A stretch of DNA of 64,000 bases. It comes from Pogostemon cablin. Taxonomy: Eukaryota; Streptophyta; Magnoliopsida; Lamiales; Lamiaceae. Position 1 is the stretch's first letter. Each line of letters starts with the position of its first letter. Where the stretch lies: positions 10,758,791 to 10,822,790 of the forward strand of contig CM043013.1 of the NCBI GenBank assembly GCA_023678885.1, in the 5' to 3' direction. Position numbers and translations under genes: made by a program. The notes below the pieces were generated by a model. It saw only the letters and a program-made list of their open reading frames with translations. It ran no database searches and was not told where the DNA came from. Positions 42,781-55,016 of this stretch are shown piece by piece.

Positions 42781-43009
42781 TTAAATTTAAATTACTATAT
42801 TATATTTTAAATATAAATACCCATAAAACAATTAAAATTTCATATTAAATAATCCTTCAAAACATTACTTAATATAAATTATTCATCTAATATAATATTT
42901 AAATTATAAAATTTCCACAATCCAAATTCACCACAAAATATTCAATTCTAATAATTCTACTAAATCATGGATACAAAATATTTGACTAAATGATCTTCAT
43001 TATAAATTC

Positions 43010-44500
43010 TCCTAAATCGGCATCAGCGTCAATATATACATCAGTTTGCAGTCGATTGGCACATCGAATCCCCGAGAGCATTTGATTATTTTTGATCCTG
43101 ATAGTGTAAAAAAAAGTCATACAACACCAATTACTAACTCTAATCAACTCTAATCAACTGAGACAGTAAATGCAATATGATTATGTTTACCTAAAATTGA
43201 GAAGAAGATCATGAAACCAGCTGAAATTTGGATAACCCTCCGACTCCCAACTCGAGTGCTTCCAAGAAGATCAAAATTTGTTGTTACACATGCCTTATGA
43301 TCAGAATTCCCCAATAACTTATCAAATGTCACTGGAAATCCCGAAACATAAATAAGGTCTAGAAAGGGGCATAAAGCATAGACACTTGGATGAAAGGTAG
43401 ATTTGTTGTCCTGAAAGCCCAATATAAGTGGTGTATGCATAAAGACCAATATAAACAAGTAGCAGGAAATGGAAATACTGTGGTACCGAAGATTGATTAG
43501 AGATACTTCACTTGAGCCAAGTGTCTTTGCCAAAATGAACAATGGAAGCAATCAGCTCTATAATTCATCTTGCAACAATCAGATTGTAGTCGATCAGCAA
43601 ACACTTGGAATTGCAAGTGTGGTAGTAGATTTGGCTTCCCTCTGCCCGTCGAAGCCATATGATGGCCCATATCACCTGGAAATCAAGAACAAGTATCATC
43701 GTTATACTCATTTGGTGGGATTAAAAAAAGAGGGGAAGAGCAACAATCAGGCATCTCTGAGTTTGAAGATCGTCTCCCTAACACCAAACAATCTCTCAAA
43801 TTAGAATTGGAATTGGAATTAGAATTGGAGAAATTCCAAATCCAATCATCATACACACCTCCTGCCGTAAAACCAGTGCCCCCAAACAAGCATAAGCCCA
43901 ACTCGCCTCATCCCTCATGTCTCCAAGCCCAACATCCCCTGGAATTTCTGGTAGTTTAGTATAGTAATCCATTGTCCCAGCACAATATGTCCCGACATTC
44001 AATATTCTGACCTCGTCTTCCCGTTGGGAATCAGCCAGAGTCGTGACCTCCGTCGCCAAACAGCCACCGCCAAGATCTGCGACCAGATCGCCAAACAGCC
44101 ACCGTCGAGATCGAGACCAGATCACGAGGGAAGCGCCGACGTTGCTGGTTTTGTCCGCCGGGAGTCGCGACCTGCAGCGCACTGCCGCCGACGTCTAGAT
44201 CTGTTCGCCGCCGATCCGTTTGCTCTGCCGTCTGCTGTCAGTCGGGGGATACCGCCGTTCCGCCACCGTTCGCGCTCCACCGCCACAGCGCTAGGGCTCC
44301 GGTCAACCCTCGTCCAGCCCTCCGCCACCGCCCTCTATCCAACCGCTGCTCAGACGTCGACAGCCTCCTGTCCTCCGACAGCCCACGAATCAACGACGAG
44401 GAGGAAGGTGGCGTCGGAGAAGAAAAAATACAGACCTCGTGGTAGAGTGGTAGGGTTCTTCTCCAACCTCCAAGGGAGCAAGGCGCGGCGTGAATAATAT
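43010..44500. other. CACTA interior, possible captured sequence
   Basis: The base composition changes to near 50-60 percent GC at 44030-44490. A 157-codon plus frame (44024-44497) is Arg/Ser/Pro/Ala-rich, and minus frames (43150-43551 and 43796-44182) overlap. None shows a family motif. GC-rich 5' ends of host genes often look like this, so capture is possible, but no donor is recognised. Confidence 0.35.
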
Positions 44501-44544
44501 GGGGGAAGAGAATGACAAAGTGAATGTTATCTAGGGTTTTGAGT

Positions 44545-45135
44545 TCATATATTTACCGACGGAATAATTTCGTCGGTAATTTTATGACTAAAATTAAATT
44601 TGATATATTTAGCAACGGATAATTCGTCGGTAAATTAAAGACTAATTTAATTTTTAAAAAATAAAATTTGATATATTTACCGACGGATTAATCCGTCGGT
44701 AATTTAATGACTAAAATTAATTTTTTTTAATAAAAATTTTATATATTTACAGACGGAATAAATCCGTCGGTAAATTAAAGACTAAAATTATTTTTTTAAA
44801 AAATAAATTTTATTATATTACCGACGGAAAAAATCCGTCGGTAAATTAAAGACTAAAATTATTTTTTTAAAAAATAAAATTCCGAATATTTACCGACGGA
44901 TAAATCCGTCGGTAATCTTCTAGGATTTATTCCCTCCAAAATACCGACGAATTTACAGACGAAAAAAAAATCTGTCGCTAATTCCGTCGGTAATCCGTCG
45001 TAAACACCGTCAAAAATTTTTATTGATGATTTTTTTAAAATAAATCCCATTAAATCAATAAATCGTCAGTAATTCGTCGGTAAACCGTCGGTAATTACCG
45101 ACGATTTTTGTCCGTCGGTAAATCCGTCGGTATTC
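44545..45135. repeat. CACTA right subterminal repeats
   Basis: Four near-tandem units of roughly 80 bp (TTACCGACGGA..AATCCGTCGGTAAATTAAAGACTAAAATT..) are followed by dense CCGTCGGTA motifs to the end. Confidence 0.9.
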
Positions 45136-45153
45136 TGGCAGTTTTTTGTAGTG

Positions 45154-45796
45154 GGATTTAATTGGAATGAGAGGGAGTATGTTGGAGGGTGAACATGAGG
45201 TGTGCGGGTGGAAAGCAAGAGAGTCAAACCCACTCTCGGGGGGAGCCCGATTATAGCGCCGGAGACATCCTCGTTATCAATCAAGAAGACCAACGAGTAC
45301 GTACTTGACTGATATTTCAGTGGACTGGTCGATGTTAGAGCTTGGCGATGATTTTGGAGTTGCCTTCGAGGTGACCTGCTTGTCTTGTCTTGATACACCG
45401 AATATACATGGTGTTATCACACTGTCACCGGAACATGGCAGATTCAATTAAAACAATGTGACAATGTATTAAGCCACCCAGAAAAATGTATCCACCGTTG
45501 TCTAGCCTTGAATGTACAAATTTGGACACTCTTACCCATACGCTGTTTTCAAAATAAGATGTCACATGTTACAAAAGAAACATTTTTGTGTTAATGCAAA
45601 AAGCATCTGGAAACACACATCACAGTTCTCATTGCCAATCCTCCCTAGCCACTAATTTTTAAATCAACCATCCAAAATTTAAAACGCCCTCCACATACAT
45701 AAAACTTAAAACAACGTATTCACGTATCAAATATTTATTAAGAAATGCATTACACTTATGAAACACAATAACAAACTACCCAAACAACAGTTAACT
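45154..45796. other. Non-coding interval
   Basis: No gene or repeat of note. The 110-residue minus frame 45066-45398 runs out of the CACTA end and is not a gene. Confidence 0.4.
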
Positions 45797-46581
45797 ACGA
45801 AGTGATGAGTTAAAAGTTTGTTTTGTCCCATAACTATTTAAAACTTTAGATTTTGTCCCAAAAAAGATATTTGTATCGATTTTATCCCATAACTATGAGT
45901 TTTCTTTCAATTTTGCCCAATTTTCGCCGGAACCCTAGATTTCCGCCTGATATTGGTCACGTGCGTTGCACGTGACTGATGAATTTGGGGGTTCCGGTGA
46001 AAATTGGGGGTTCCGGCGAAAATTGGGCAAAATTGAAAGAAAACTCATAGTTATGGGACAAAATCGATACAAATATTTTTTTTGGGACAAAATTTAAAGT
46101 TTAAAAAGTTATGGGACAAAAAAACTTTGGGTTGATTCCTAAAAAATTCACCACCTTATTGGGGGGTTTCAAATCTATCACGACCTTTTATTTTTGTCAA
46201 TTCAATACACGATCTATTTAATATTTTCAATTCTTTCACGAACTTTTATTTTTGTCAATTTAATACGCGATCTATTTATTATTTTCAATTCTATAACAAC
46301 TTTTATTTTTTGCTATTTGATACACCACTTATTTTATTTTTTAAATTCAATTAAATATATTATTATTATTATTATAAATGTACAACTATATAGTTATTAA
46401 TCAATGGAACTAATACTCCATCCAAATTTTTAATTTTTATTTATAAATTTAAATTAGTTACTAATTAATTTCCTTTGCCATAAAATTTTTATTTTCAATA
46501 AATAATTTTATTTATATTATACTTTATTAGAGTTGTGGATTTACTATATAATAATAGTGGTAAGTTCGAGCAGAAGCAGTA

Positions 46582-46737
<156 letters not shown>

Positions 46738-46911
46738 GAATTTTTTCGTTATGGTTAAAAATAATTTTACATAAGGTCGACCAATGAAGATAATTTTTTA
46801 ATCGAATGTTAATTTACTATAATAACAGAAAAAAAATCTTATGAAATAAATAATCGGCTTGTGTGTTTTAATTAATTTTTAAATAATTATTATTATTAAT
46901 AATAATAACAC

Positions 46912-46949
<38 letters not shown>

Positions 46950-47025
46950 ATTTAATTAAATTGAAAATATAAAATAAGTGGGGTACGAAATTGCAAAAAT
47001 AAAAGTTCTGATAGAATTAAAAATA

Positions 47026-47228
47026 CTCCCTCCGTCCCGGCCAAAGGTCACCGTTTGTTTTTTACACGTGGATTAAGGAGTATTATTATTTTATGTAAAT
47101 TGGATAGTTGTATTAGTAGTGAGTGGTGGGCCATATGTGGGGTCTTTTTACTAAAAAGGAAAAATGAAAACATTTGAATGGGATGCCCAATATAGCAAAA
47201 TAGTGACATTTCGGTGGGACGGAGGGAG
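47026..47228. mobile_element. Stowaway MITE inside the foldback right arm
   Basis: 203 bp, TA on both sides (47024-47025 and 47229-47230), ends CTCCCTCCGTCCC/GGGACGGAGGGAG. The left foldback arm (near 46270) lacks it and shows the single-TA empty site. Confidence 0.93.
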
Positions 47229-47721
47229 TATTAAATAGATCGCGTACTGAATTGACAAAAATAAAAGGTAGTGATAAAATTAAAATATTAAATAGATTGT
47301 GTATTGAATTGAAAAAAATAAAAGGTCGTGATAGATTTGAAAATTCCCAATAAGGTGGTGCATTTTTTAGGAATTAACCCAAGAGTTAAAAGTTTTTTTT
47401 GTCCCATAACTTTTTAAACTTTAAATTTTGTCCCAAAAAAAGATATTTGTATCGATTTTGTCCCATAACTATGAGTCTTCGTTCAATTTTGCCCAATTTT
47501 CGCCGGAACTCCCAATTTTCACCGGGACCCCAAATTCATCAGTCACGTGCAATGCACGTGACCAATATCCGGCGGAAATCTAGGGTTCCGGCGAAAATTG
47601 GGCAAAATTGAAAGAAAACTCATAGTTATGGGACAAAATCGATACAAATATCTTTTTTGGGACAAAATTTAAAGTTTTAAATAGTTATGGGACAAAACAA
47701 ACTTTTAACTCACGAAGTGAT

Positions 47722-48384
47722 TATGTATCTTCATTACTCATGCCAATGATGTAAATTTCATGTTTCCATTACCTTAGAGTTAAGCATTCCATGAGTTCGG
47801 TATATATCGTCGAAGAATTTGGTTATGGAAACCCTGAAGAGAGTAGAAATTCATATAATTTTTAGTCCAATTGGATACCTCTTTGAGTATTGAATTATTT
47901 TAAACTAAAAGGTGCTTGAGAGGTATTTTTTTATGTTTTGATAGGAAAAAGGATCAAGAACGCAAAGTTGGGGTGAAACGTGAATTTGTGTCAAATGTCA
48001 AGGAAACACACGGCCACTTTGAATAATTTTTCTGTACTTGTGTTGAAGTCCAAATTGGTTATGTGATACATATTTGGAAAGCTATGGAAGAGAGAGTCGC
48101 GTGGGCGCAATAATCGCTTAAATCGAAGTTGAAATGAGAAAGTTATAATCGAAATTGTGAGACTGCGTAATAATGGACGAAAATGGCCAACTTCATGCAT
48201 GATTTGGATTTGGGCCCTCTGGTCAAAAATTGCATGCCACGTGAACAGCTATGGGCCACAACATTAGAATGGGCTTTCACATGGCTAGAAATTATATTAT
48301 GGATAGAAGTGGTGGGCCCATATACATTCCACTGCATTCCATGAAAGAGCTTGTCTATAGAAATACCATCATCCATCCAAGTTC
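47722..48384. other. Non-coding interval
   Basis: No credible gene or repeat. Short frames only. Confidence 0.4.
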
Positions 48385-48869
48385 TAAGGTCATCTCCAAT
48401 CCTGAACCTTTTTACCCAAATTTTTGGGTAAAAGGATTTTGTGACCCAAATTTGGGTAAATTTGGGTGTTACCCAAATTTGTTACCCAAATATTTTTTTT
48501 TTTTACAATTATTTTTAATGATCAATTTAAATATAATTATAATTATATATATTTTTAACCACTCTTAATAATTATTTTTATTTTTAAATCTATATTTATG
48601 TTTTTATATTTTATATAATTAATATAGAATAAATTATGTGTCATTAAAATAATTTAAAAAATTACTTCTTGCATAATTAAAATTACATATTACATTAAAA
48701 AAATTACATTGAACATTAAAAAAGATAGACATACAAATACATTCGACACTAGACATATAAATAAATATCCTAAAACTTAAACACTACGAAAAATAAAAAT
48801 AAAAATACAAACACAAACACAAATACTTAAAAAATAAAACAACATAATTTTTGTTCACAACCCACAAAT

Positions 48870-48983
48870 CAGTCTCAACGGCTAGGATCGAAAGCCACCA
48901 ACCAGTCTCAACGGCTGAGATTGAAAGCCATCAACCAATCTCAACGGCTAGGATTAAAAGCCACCAACCAGTCTCCCGCGCGT
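48870..48983. repeat. 33-bp tandem repeat
   Basis: Three full units and a partial one of 'cagtctcaacggctaggatc..aaagccaccaac' inside the Harbinger element. Confidence 0.9.
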
Positions 48984-49097
48984 TATGTCATTAAAGAAAA
49001 AGAATATGATATGGGGTACTATTTAGCTGATAGTATATACCCCCAAATGGGTAACTATTGTGCAAACCATTCATGAACCATGTGGCCGTAAAAAAAA

Positions 49098-49421
49098 AAT
49101 TTTGCACAAAGACAAGAAGCATGTAGAAAAAATATGGAACGCGCATTTGGAGTTCTCCAAAGTCGATTTGCTATCGTCACAAATTCAGCACGATTCTGGA
49201 GCAAAGAAGTTTTAGGAGATATAATGACAGCATGCATAATTATGCACAATATGATAATTGAAGATGAAAGTGATCTTGATACACCTATTATTGACCACGT
49301 AGAATCACCGGCTATAAATATTGAAACGGGGGATGATGATGATTCTCAATTTCAGGAATTTCTGGCTCGATTTAGAAAAACAAAAATCGAGATGCTCACT
49401 ATAAACTTCGAGATGTATTAA
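49098..49421 (+). pseudogene. PIF/Harbinger transposase, C-terminal fragment
   Basis: The plus strand reads FAQRQEACRKNMERAFGVLQ, then 'RFAIV..SARFWS', 'DIMTACIIMHNMIIEDE' and an acidic tail. This is the end of the plant DDE_4 (Harbinger) nuclease, including the ERAFG.L.. and .LHNM motifs near the last catalytic residue. It has about 107 codons, uninterrupted to the stop at 49419. The first two thirds of the transposase and the Myb-like partner ORF are absent, so it cannot act. Confidence 0.88.
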
Positions 49422-49857
49422 TTGATCATATTTGGGAATTGTATTCATCTGAGGATTAAAATTTATGCCTTTCATTTGTATGTGTTGTATTATGCAATTA
49501 TCAATAAAATGTGTTGTTCATATATTTCTTTAATTTTATTTTGATATTTATTTTGATGTAATTTGTAAAATTTATACAACATTAAAATTTAAAAATTAAA
49601 ATTAAAATTTAAATATTAATTAATACAAAATAGAAATATATTATTTAATTAATAATTTAAAATTAGAGGGATAAATAATTAATTTAGAATATTATAATTA
49701 TTTAAATTTAATAAAATAATATTTTAATAAGATTCTATAAAATATTTTCTTTTGCACCAAATTTTGGGTAAAAACCATTGGAGGAAATATGACTCAAATC
49801 ACCAAAAATTTGGGTATTTGGTGATTTGGGTCATATTGCCCATTGGGATTGCCCTAA

Positions 49858-50523
49858 GGCAATATGATGGTAATATTTGAGTGGATCAACTAAAGAGACC
49901 CACTATGACCAAGAGCCCATCACGTCACAACCTTACAAATTAATACACAGCATTCGACGCTAACGGGGGAGAGAAATCAATCGAGAACATCATACACACA
50001 GCACGCCCCTGTCATCATCTTCTTCTAATTTCACCACCACTTCACCCTTCACCCATATTCCGCTATTCATTTATCAGAGACGGAGATCCCAACGGAAATC
50101 ATGATTGAAGAATTGGAGTCCTCCAAAAGGGCTTTTTATTTTTCAATTATTTATCTTTATTATTTTAGCACAATGGTTAGGGTTAATTATATCTTTGTGA
50201 TTTCCTCTCGTAAATCCATGGGCTAAATTTCTTTGTTGGTAATGTTAAGGCGTTAAGACAATTTTGACTATGTGATTTGGTTACCCTAAACTTGGATTTA
50301 TTGTACTGCAGAATGTTTATTTTCTTATTGAAGATGATATGTTGAGACTTCATACTATTGTGTTTTGAGTTTTGATTCCTTTAATTAATCTTGACGGTAT
50401 CACTGATTGATAGTTAATATGATTCTTTATTTTTACATAATAATTATTGTTTCATGTGGCAGTCTTAGGGGATTGGCCTATAATTCCTAAGAGTATTAGA
50501 CAATCAATTTGGAATATTAATTA
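49858..50523. other. Interval with a gene-start-like stretch
   Basis: 49920-50160 resembles a plant 5' UTR (CT/CA-rich, stop-free), then ATG at 50101 with a short reading MIEELESSKRAF followed by AT-rich sequence that could be an intron. No domain and no further exon were found. Relic or chance. Confidence 0.2.
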
Positions 50524-51072
50524 CTCCCTCCGTCTCATACTTATCTTCACACTTTCTATTTTCGTCAGTCTCACACTTATGTTCACCACCCAAAAAAGGA
50601 AACTTCACATAAACCAACAACCTCAAAAGTTATCTTAATTTCAAAAATACCACTACCACCTAACACACATAACATACTTTATAATACACATAACATAATT
50701 TACGCCCCCAGGGCATAGCTCAAGTGGTAGAGGGGAGGGTGGAAAGGTCTTCCAGCTGAGCTTGGTTGCTGCAGTGTGGGGGTTCGAATCCTGCCTTTGG
50801 CATGGATTTGGCCCCTTGCAAGCACAAGTTTAACAGTGAGCCCTCCCTATAAGCCACTTGAGGCACATCCTGCGATTTACCTCTTCCACCAATCCCCAGG
50901 GCAGGGGCGGTGGGGGCCCCTAATGGTGGGGTACACCATACTTTATAATTTATTTATTTATTACCTAAAATACCACAATACCCCTTAAAAGTCAATAAAG
51001 TTGGTCAAAAAGTAAATTTTCTTAAACTACGTATCTACAGTAACATCATAGATGAGTATGTGACGGAGGGAG
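50524..51072. mobile_element. Stowaway MITE carrying a SINE
   Basis: Outer ends CTCCCTCCGTCTC and GACGGAGGGAG with TA duplications (50522-50523 and 51073-51074). The interior matches the MITE at 39076-39355 before and after the SINE at 50703-50935. Confidence 0.88.
50703..50935 (+). mobile_element. tRNA-derived SINE
   Basis: About 230 bp with RNA polymerase III internal promoters: box A TAGCTCAAGTGGTAGAGG (50716-50733) and box B GGTTCGAATCC (50781-50791), spaced as in a tRNA gene. A tRNA-unrelated body follows. There is no acceptor-stem pairing with an anticodon arm, so it is not a tRNA gene. Flanking copies of ACACATAACATA.TTTATAAT are imperfect. Confidence 0.8.
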
Positions 51073-51074
51073 TA

Positions 51075-52457
51075 TTTGGTAATTAATCATTATTAGGTAG
51101 TAAGGAGATAAAAGGAGTTAATAATTTAGCACCTAGAAAGGAAAGTCTAATACTCTAGCCTTAAATAAAATTTAGCATAAAGTACCTATAGAGGGAGTGA
51201 GAGTTAATTATTTATCAATCCTAGGATTTGTAGTTCATTATAAGTGTTAGATTCTACCTGATCAAGGAAGTTTAACTAGGCTTAGTGACCCTCTTATAAA
51301 CATCTGTAGGTAATTAATTTGGGTCTAGATAAATTAGTCACATAGTTAAGTTGTTTGCCCGAGCATTACCAATTCTCCATTCTTGAATTCTAAATCGTTT
51401 TCTCTGCGTAATTCATTTTCTTTCGCATTAGTTAATTATTTAATTTTACTTTTTATTAATTAATTAATTATCCTTCCAAAAATCCCACATTTATCTTGCA
51501 ATTGAATTATCATTAATAGAATTACTTGTTAAATTTGTAGATATCTCGTGGGAACGATATTCACTTGGTCACACACACTACAATTGATCCCTTATACTTA
51601 AGGGTGAATGAAAATAGCGATAAAGTTCTTGACCCTTACCCCAGGAATCAACAACTCAACGGTGACTTGTAGATCCATTACCTCACAAAACCAATTTCAA
51701 ACGATTCTATGTGCTTAGATGGGTAAACATACGAGGCCTTAATCGATTTTGAGTCTTTTTTTTCTTTGCACTTTCTTTTTGGCAACTTTCTTCTTTGCCT
51801 TTTTTCTGTTTTGGTGTCTTGTTTTTACCATATCTATTGGGACTGGTGTACGGCGTTTGAGTGAGTAGACCAGGCATCAAATTTCTTTTCCTATCCCTCA
51901 ACATTATCCATCTTCATCCACTTCATCTTGCAAACAAAAATACAAATTTGTTCAGAAATAATTTTCACATCTATCTTTATCGCATCATTTATATTTGTTT
52001 AAACCCAAGATTGTATGCTTTTGTACCATCATTTCTATATCCACGCCCACTTTCACCGCTTCTTCCAACGAAGATGGTTCATCTGACATGTTCTGATGAG
52101 TCAAGACGACTCAATCTTCTTCTACACCAATCGACCAATAGACACGCAGAGACAATCACCCGATCCACCTCTTCAACCACTACGCCTGAGGAATTGGCCA
52201 AAGCATTTACAGTGGAGCCGTTGAGTGCTTCATTAATTTATATAAGTTCAATTATATTATACAAATCAGAATTCCACATTTTTCCTGTCGAGTGTTGGAA
52301 CAAGAACACTAAACACTACGAAAATAACATCCCTGTTAGCACTTCCATGATTTCTTATCCACTACAACGACTAGTTGTTCATCTCTGAACATATTTCATT
52401 CATGCAATACATTATGTAAACAAATGTGAAAACACCCAAATGTTTATTTACACATTG
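51075..52457. other. Interval with possible Ty3 LTR remnant
   Basis: 51120-51640 contains 'atctcgtgggaacgatattcacttggtc', a phrase common near the 3' end of plant Ty3 LTRs, followed by TAAGGGTGAATG. No partner LTR or pol is seen. The 175-residue plus frame at 51861-52388 has no motif and is not called. Confidence 0.3.
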
Positions 52458-52839
52458 CTTTTTTTTTTCATGTCTAAATATCTCTAAACGAAATACTATA
52501 GAAAATATGAAGTTTCTATAACCTATTTATTTTAACCTGCAAAGTTTTTGTTTTATTAAGAGGCTAGCTATTGCATTTTGGAATAAGCAAATAACTGAAA
52601 AAAGTCTTCTGAAAATGGTAAATTTATTTTAGAGTCAATATTTACAAAGTACATAAGTACAATGCGAATCGAAATCCTACTCATACATCTAAGCATAAGG
52701 CACTATATGTTACAACATCAATAATTAAAATATAAGGATGCTATTTGAATTTTTATTTTATCCACAATATGAATAGGTGATAGCATCTTCGATCCAAATT
52801 ATATTGCATTCCTTTCCATCCATATATGATAAATCATGG

Positions 52840-53671
52840 TAGAAAATGTAATGAAAAGGAATCTTCTAGCCTTGAGATTTGATCGTGTGTCCTCCAAAAT
52901 CTTACGAAACACATTAGTGACTGAGGCAATCCTTCTTCTTCTCTATCCAACCCAATTCCTTACCCTCTCCCAAATATGAAGAGTGTATAGGCATTGAAAG
53001 AAAAGATGAGTATGCGTCTCTATATTACCCACACAGAAATCACAACTCTTATCCAACTCCATGTTTCAGATCCTATCCTTTGTTGAGATACGTCCTTTGT
53101 GTACAAGTCATAGTCTAAAGCTATGTTTCCTTACCACCCACTTATGCCAAATTTGTTTAAACACAAAGCATGAGTCTGCCGTCACACTACTTCTTGAAAG
53201 AAGATACATCCGACTACCCTTAAACGTACCTCTTTCACAACATGATTCCATCGGCTGAACCACTCTCTTAACTCCATCATTCTCCATCACAACCCTGTTT
53301 CTGATACTACTAATCAGTGCTCTCTAAATGTAGGATGAGTTGGCTCCAGATGAGACTTCCGTCCAATGTTGAGCAGTAAGATAGACAGTATGTATCCACT
53401 TTACCCACAACGATGCTGCTTCACTGTGGATATCCCATAAGGCTGCCGAAAGAATGGATTTATTCCACAATGTAATATCATTCAAACCCAAACCCCAAAA
53501 ATATTTAGGTTGTAGAATATATCTCCAACTGACCATACTCACCTTCGTGCCCCACAGGAATCTACGTATCAAGCTCTCCACCTTATGAACCACTACCACT
53601 GGCACTCTAACAATAGCACACCAAAAAGATAAGATGCCATAGATTCCTGAGGTAACAACTTTGAAGACCAA
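52840..53671 (-). pseudogene. LINE ORF2 C-terminal zf-RVT region
   Basis: The minus strand carries 'SFWCAIVRVPVVVVHKVESLIRRFLWG', 'ILQPKYFWGLGLNDITLWNKSILSAALWDIH' (post-RT region), then farther on CDFCVGNIET and 'HLFFQCLYTLHIWERV', the zf-RVT Cys/His motif of plant L1 ORF2. Several shifts. Confidence 0.8.
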
Positions 53672-55016
53672 GAGTGGATCATAGCATTGATACCATTCAA
53701 TAGGGGCGTGAAGTCCCTAACTCCAATCCTTTTGGTACATATTGGTATGCCCAAGTACTTAAATGGAATGGAACCTTTGTTGAAGGGAAGTACTTGGTTG
53801 ATTTGAGTGAAGACATGTGGAGATATACCTGCACAGAAAATATTAGATTTTTGTGGATTAACCACCAATCCCAAGGCATTGACAAAATCCTTCAAGACCT
53901 GATCGATGCAGTGTGCAGTAGGAACATTTCCATAACCCAAAATCAAAAGATCATCAACAAATATAAGGTGAGAGACATCGACTTTCTTACAAATTTGAGA
54001 GTGGAATTTGTATGCATTCAAGTTCATTGCTCTCTTCATCAACCTGCTAAAATACTCCATACATAGAACAAATAATAGAGATGAAATAGGATCTCCCTGT
54101 CGTAAATCCTTTTTTCTTATAAAAAATCCTTCTGGTTTTCCATTGTTGAGAATGGAGTAAGAGGTAATAATTACACATTGTTTCCACTTTCAAAAAGTGA
54201 ACAGAAAATTCAGTCCTTAAAGAAGATCAAATAGGAAAGTCCAATGAACAGAATCATAGGCTTTGGAGATATCTACCTTGATTGCCATTCTTGGAGCAAT
54301 GTGACCCTCTTTACGCCCATAAGCACGGAAAATCTCTTCAGCCAACATCGCACAATCTCTTAGTTTTCTTCCTTTCACAAATCCAAATTGTGCCTGATTA
54401 ATAAGATTTTGAAGGCACCTTCTCAATCTTCCTGCCAACACCTTTGAGATGACTTTGTAAACTGTATTGCAACAAGAAATAGGTCTGTAATCTTTGACTA
54501 CCGGTTGGTGGCTAGTTTTCGGAATTAAGGAAATGAAAGTTGTGTTGATTTACTTAAGCAACTTTCCTTTCCTAAAGAGTTCCTTGACTGCCGCCACCAA
54601 GTCACCTCCTACCACATTCCAAACTTCTTGAAAGAAAGATGAGGTGTATCCATCTGGGCCCGGGGACTTGTTCTTGTTAATCGACTAAAGAGATTCCCTA
54701 ATTTATTCCTCTTCCACTGTCTCTTCAATAATTGGGCATCATTAGAGAAGAGTTTCTCCCCCAATGCAAGGACCTCCTCTTCCACAGTAGATATCATATG
54801 TCCATCTTGTCCTAAAAGTGATTCATAATACTGAAGAAAGAGATTCACCATATCTTGGTAAGAGGTTTTGGTGCCATTTTCCGTGAATATTCTGTAAATT
54901 CCATTTCTAGTTGCATTGCTCTTGATCATAGAGTGGAAGAACTTTGTTGGACGATCTTGGTTTTTTATGTGTTTGTTTTTCAACACTTGCTGAATGTAGC
55001 TTCTCCCACAGGACTC
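53672..55016 (-). pseudogene. LINE ORF2 reverse transcriptase
   Basis: Parts in order: 'KHIKNQDRPTKFFHSMIKSNATRNGI', 'SPRAQMDTPHLSFKKF' (degenerate domain 1), 'KGRKLRDCAMLAEEIFRAYG', 'MAIKVDISKAYDSVHW' with catalytic Asp, and 'SHLIFVDDLLILG', where the usual YADD is FVDD (about 53967-53978). The region between them (54060-54230) is shifted. At least five frame breaks. Confidence 0.87.

Larger units (their letters stand above)
42421..45153. mobile_element. Non-autonomous CACTA (EnSpm-type) transposon
   Basis: 2,733 bp with terminal inverted repeats CACTACAAGAAACTG and CACTACAAAAAACTG, and the 3-bp duplication GGA (42418-42420 and 45154-45156). The subterminal regions are filled with TACCGACGG/CCGTCGGTA motifs, as expected for transposase binding. 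No transposase is encoded. The middle (about 43010-44500) is unique-looking and includes a GC-rich block near 44030-44490. Confidence 0.93.
48388..49854. mobile_element. PIF/Harbinger element, decayed
   Basis: 1,467 bp between TAA duplications (48385-48387 and 49855-49857). The ends GGTCATCTCCAATCC and GGGCAATCCCAATG (read inward) are imperfect inverted repeats. Subterminal TTTGGGTAA/TTACCCAAA motifs occur at both ends. It carries the C-terminal part of a Harbinger transposase on the plus strand. Confidence 0.82.

Noticed and set aside
44024..44497. 157-codon Arg/Pro-rich gene in the CACTA element
   Set aside because: GC-rich composition alone keeps the frame open; no family motif. Reported only as possible captured sequence.
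48870..48983. CRISPR-like array
   Set aside because: It is a contiguous 33-bp tandem repeat without spacers, in a plant transposon.
50703..50935. tRNA gene
   Set aside because: Box A and box B are present, but the acceptor stem and anticodon arm do not form; it is a SINE.
51120..51640. Complete Ty3 LTR
   Set aside because: One LTR-like phrase was seen, but no TG/CA ends, duplication or partner could be set.
51861..52388. 175-codon plus frame
   Set aside because: No motif, mixed composition, no splice or element context; left as an unexplained frame.
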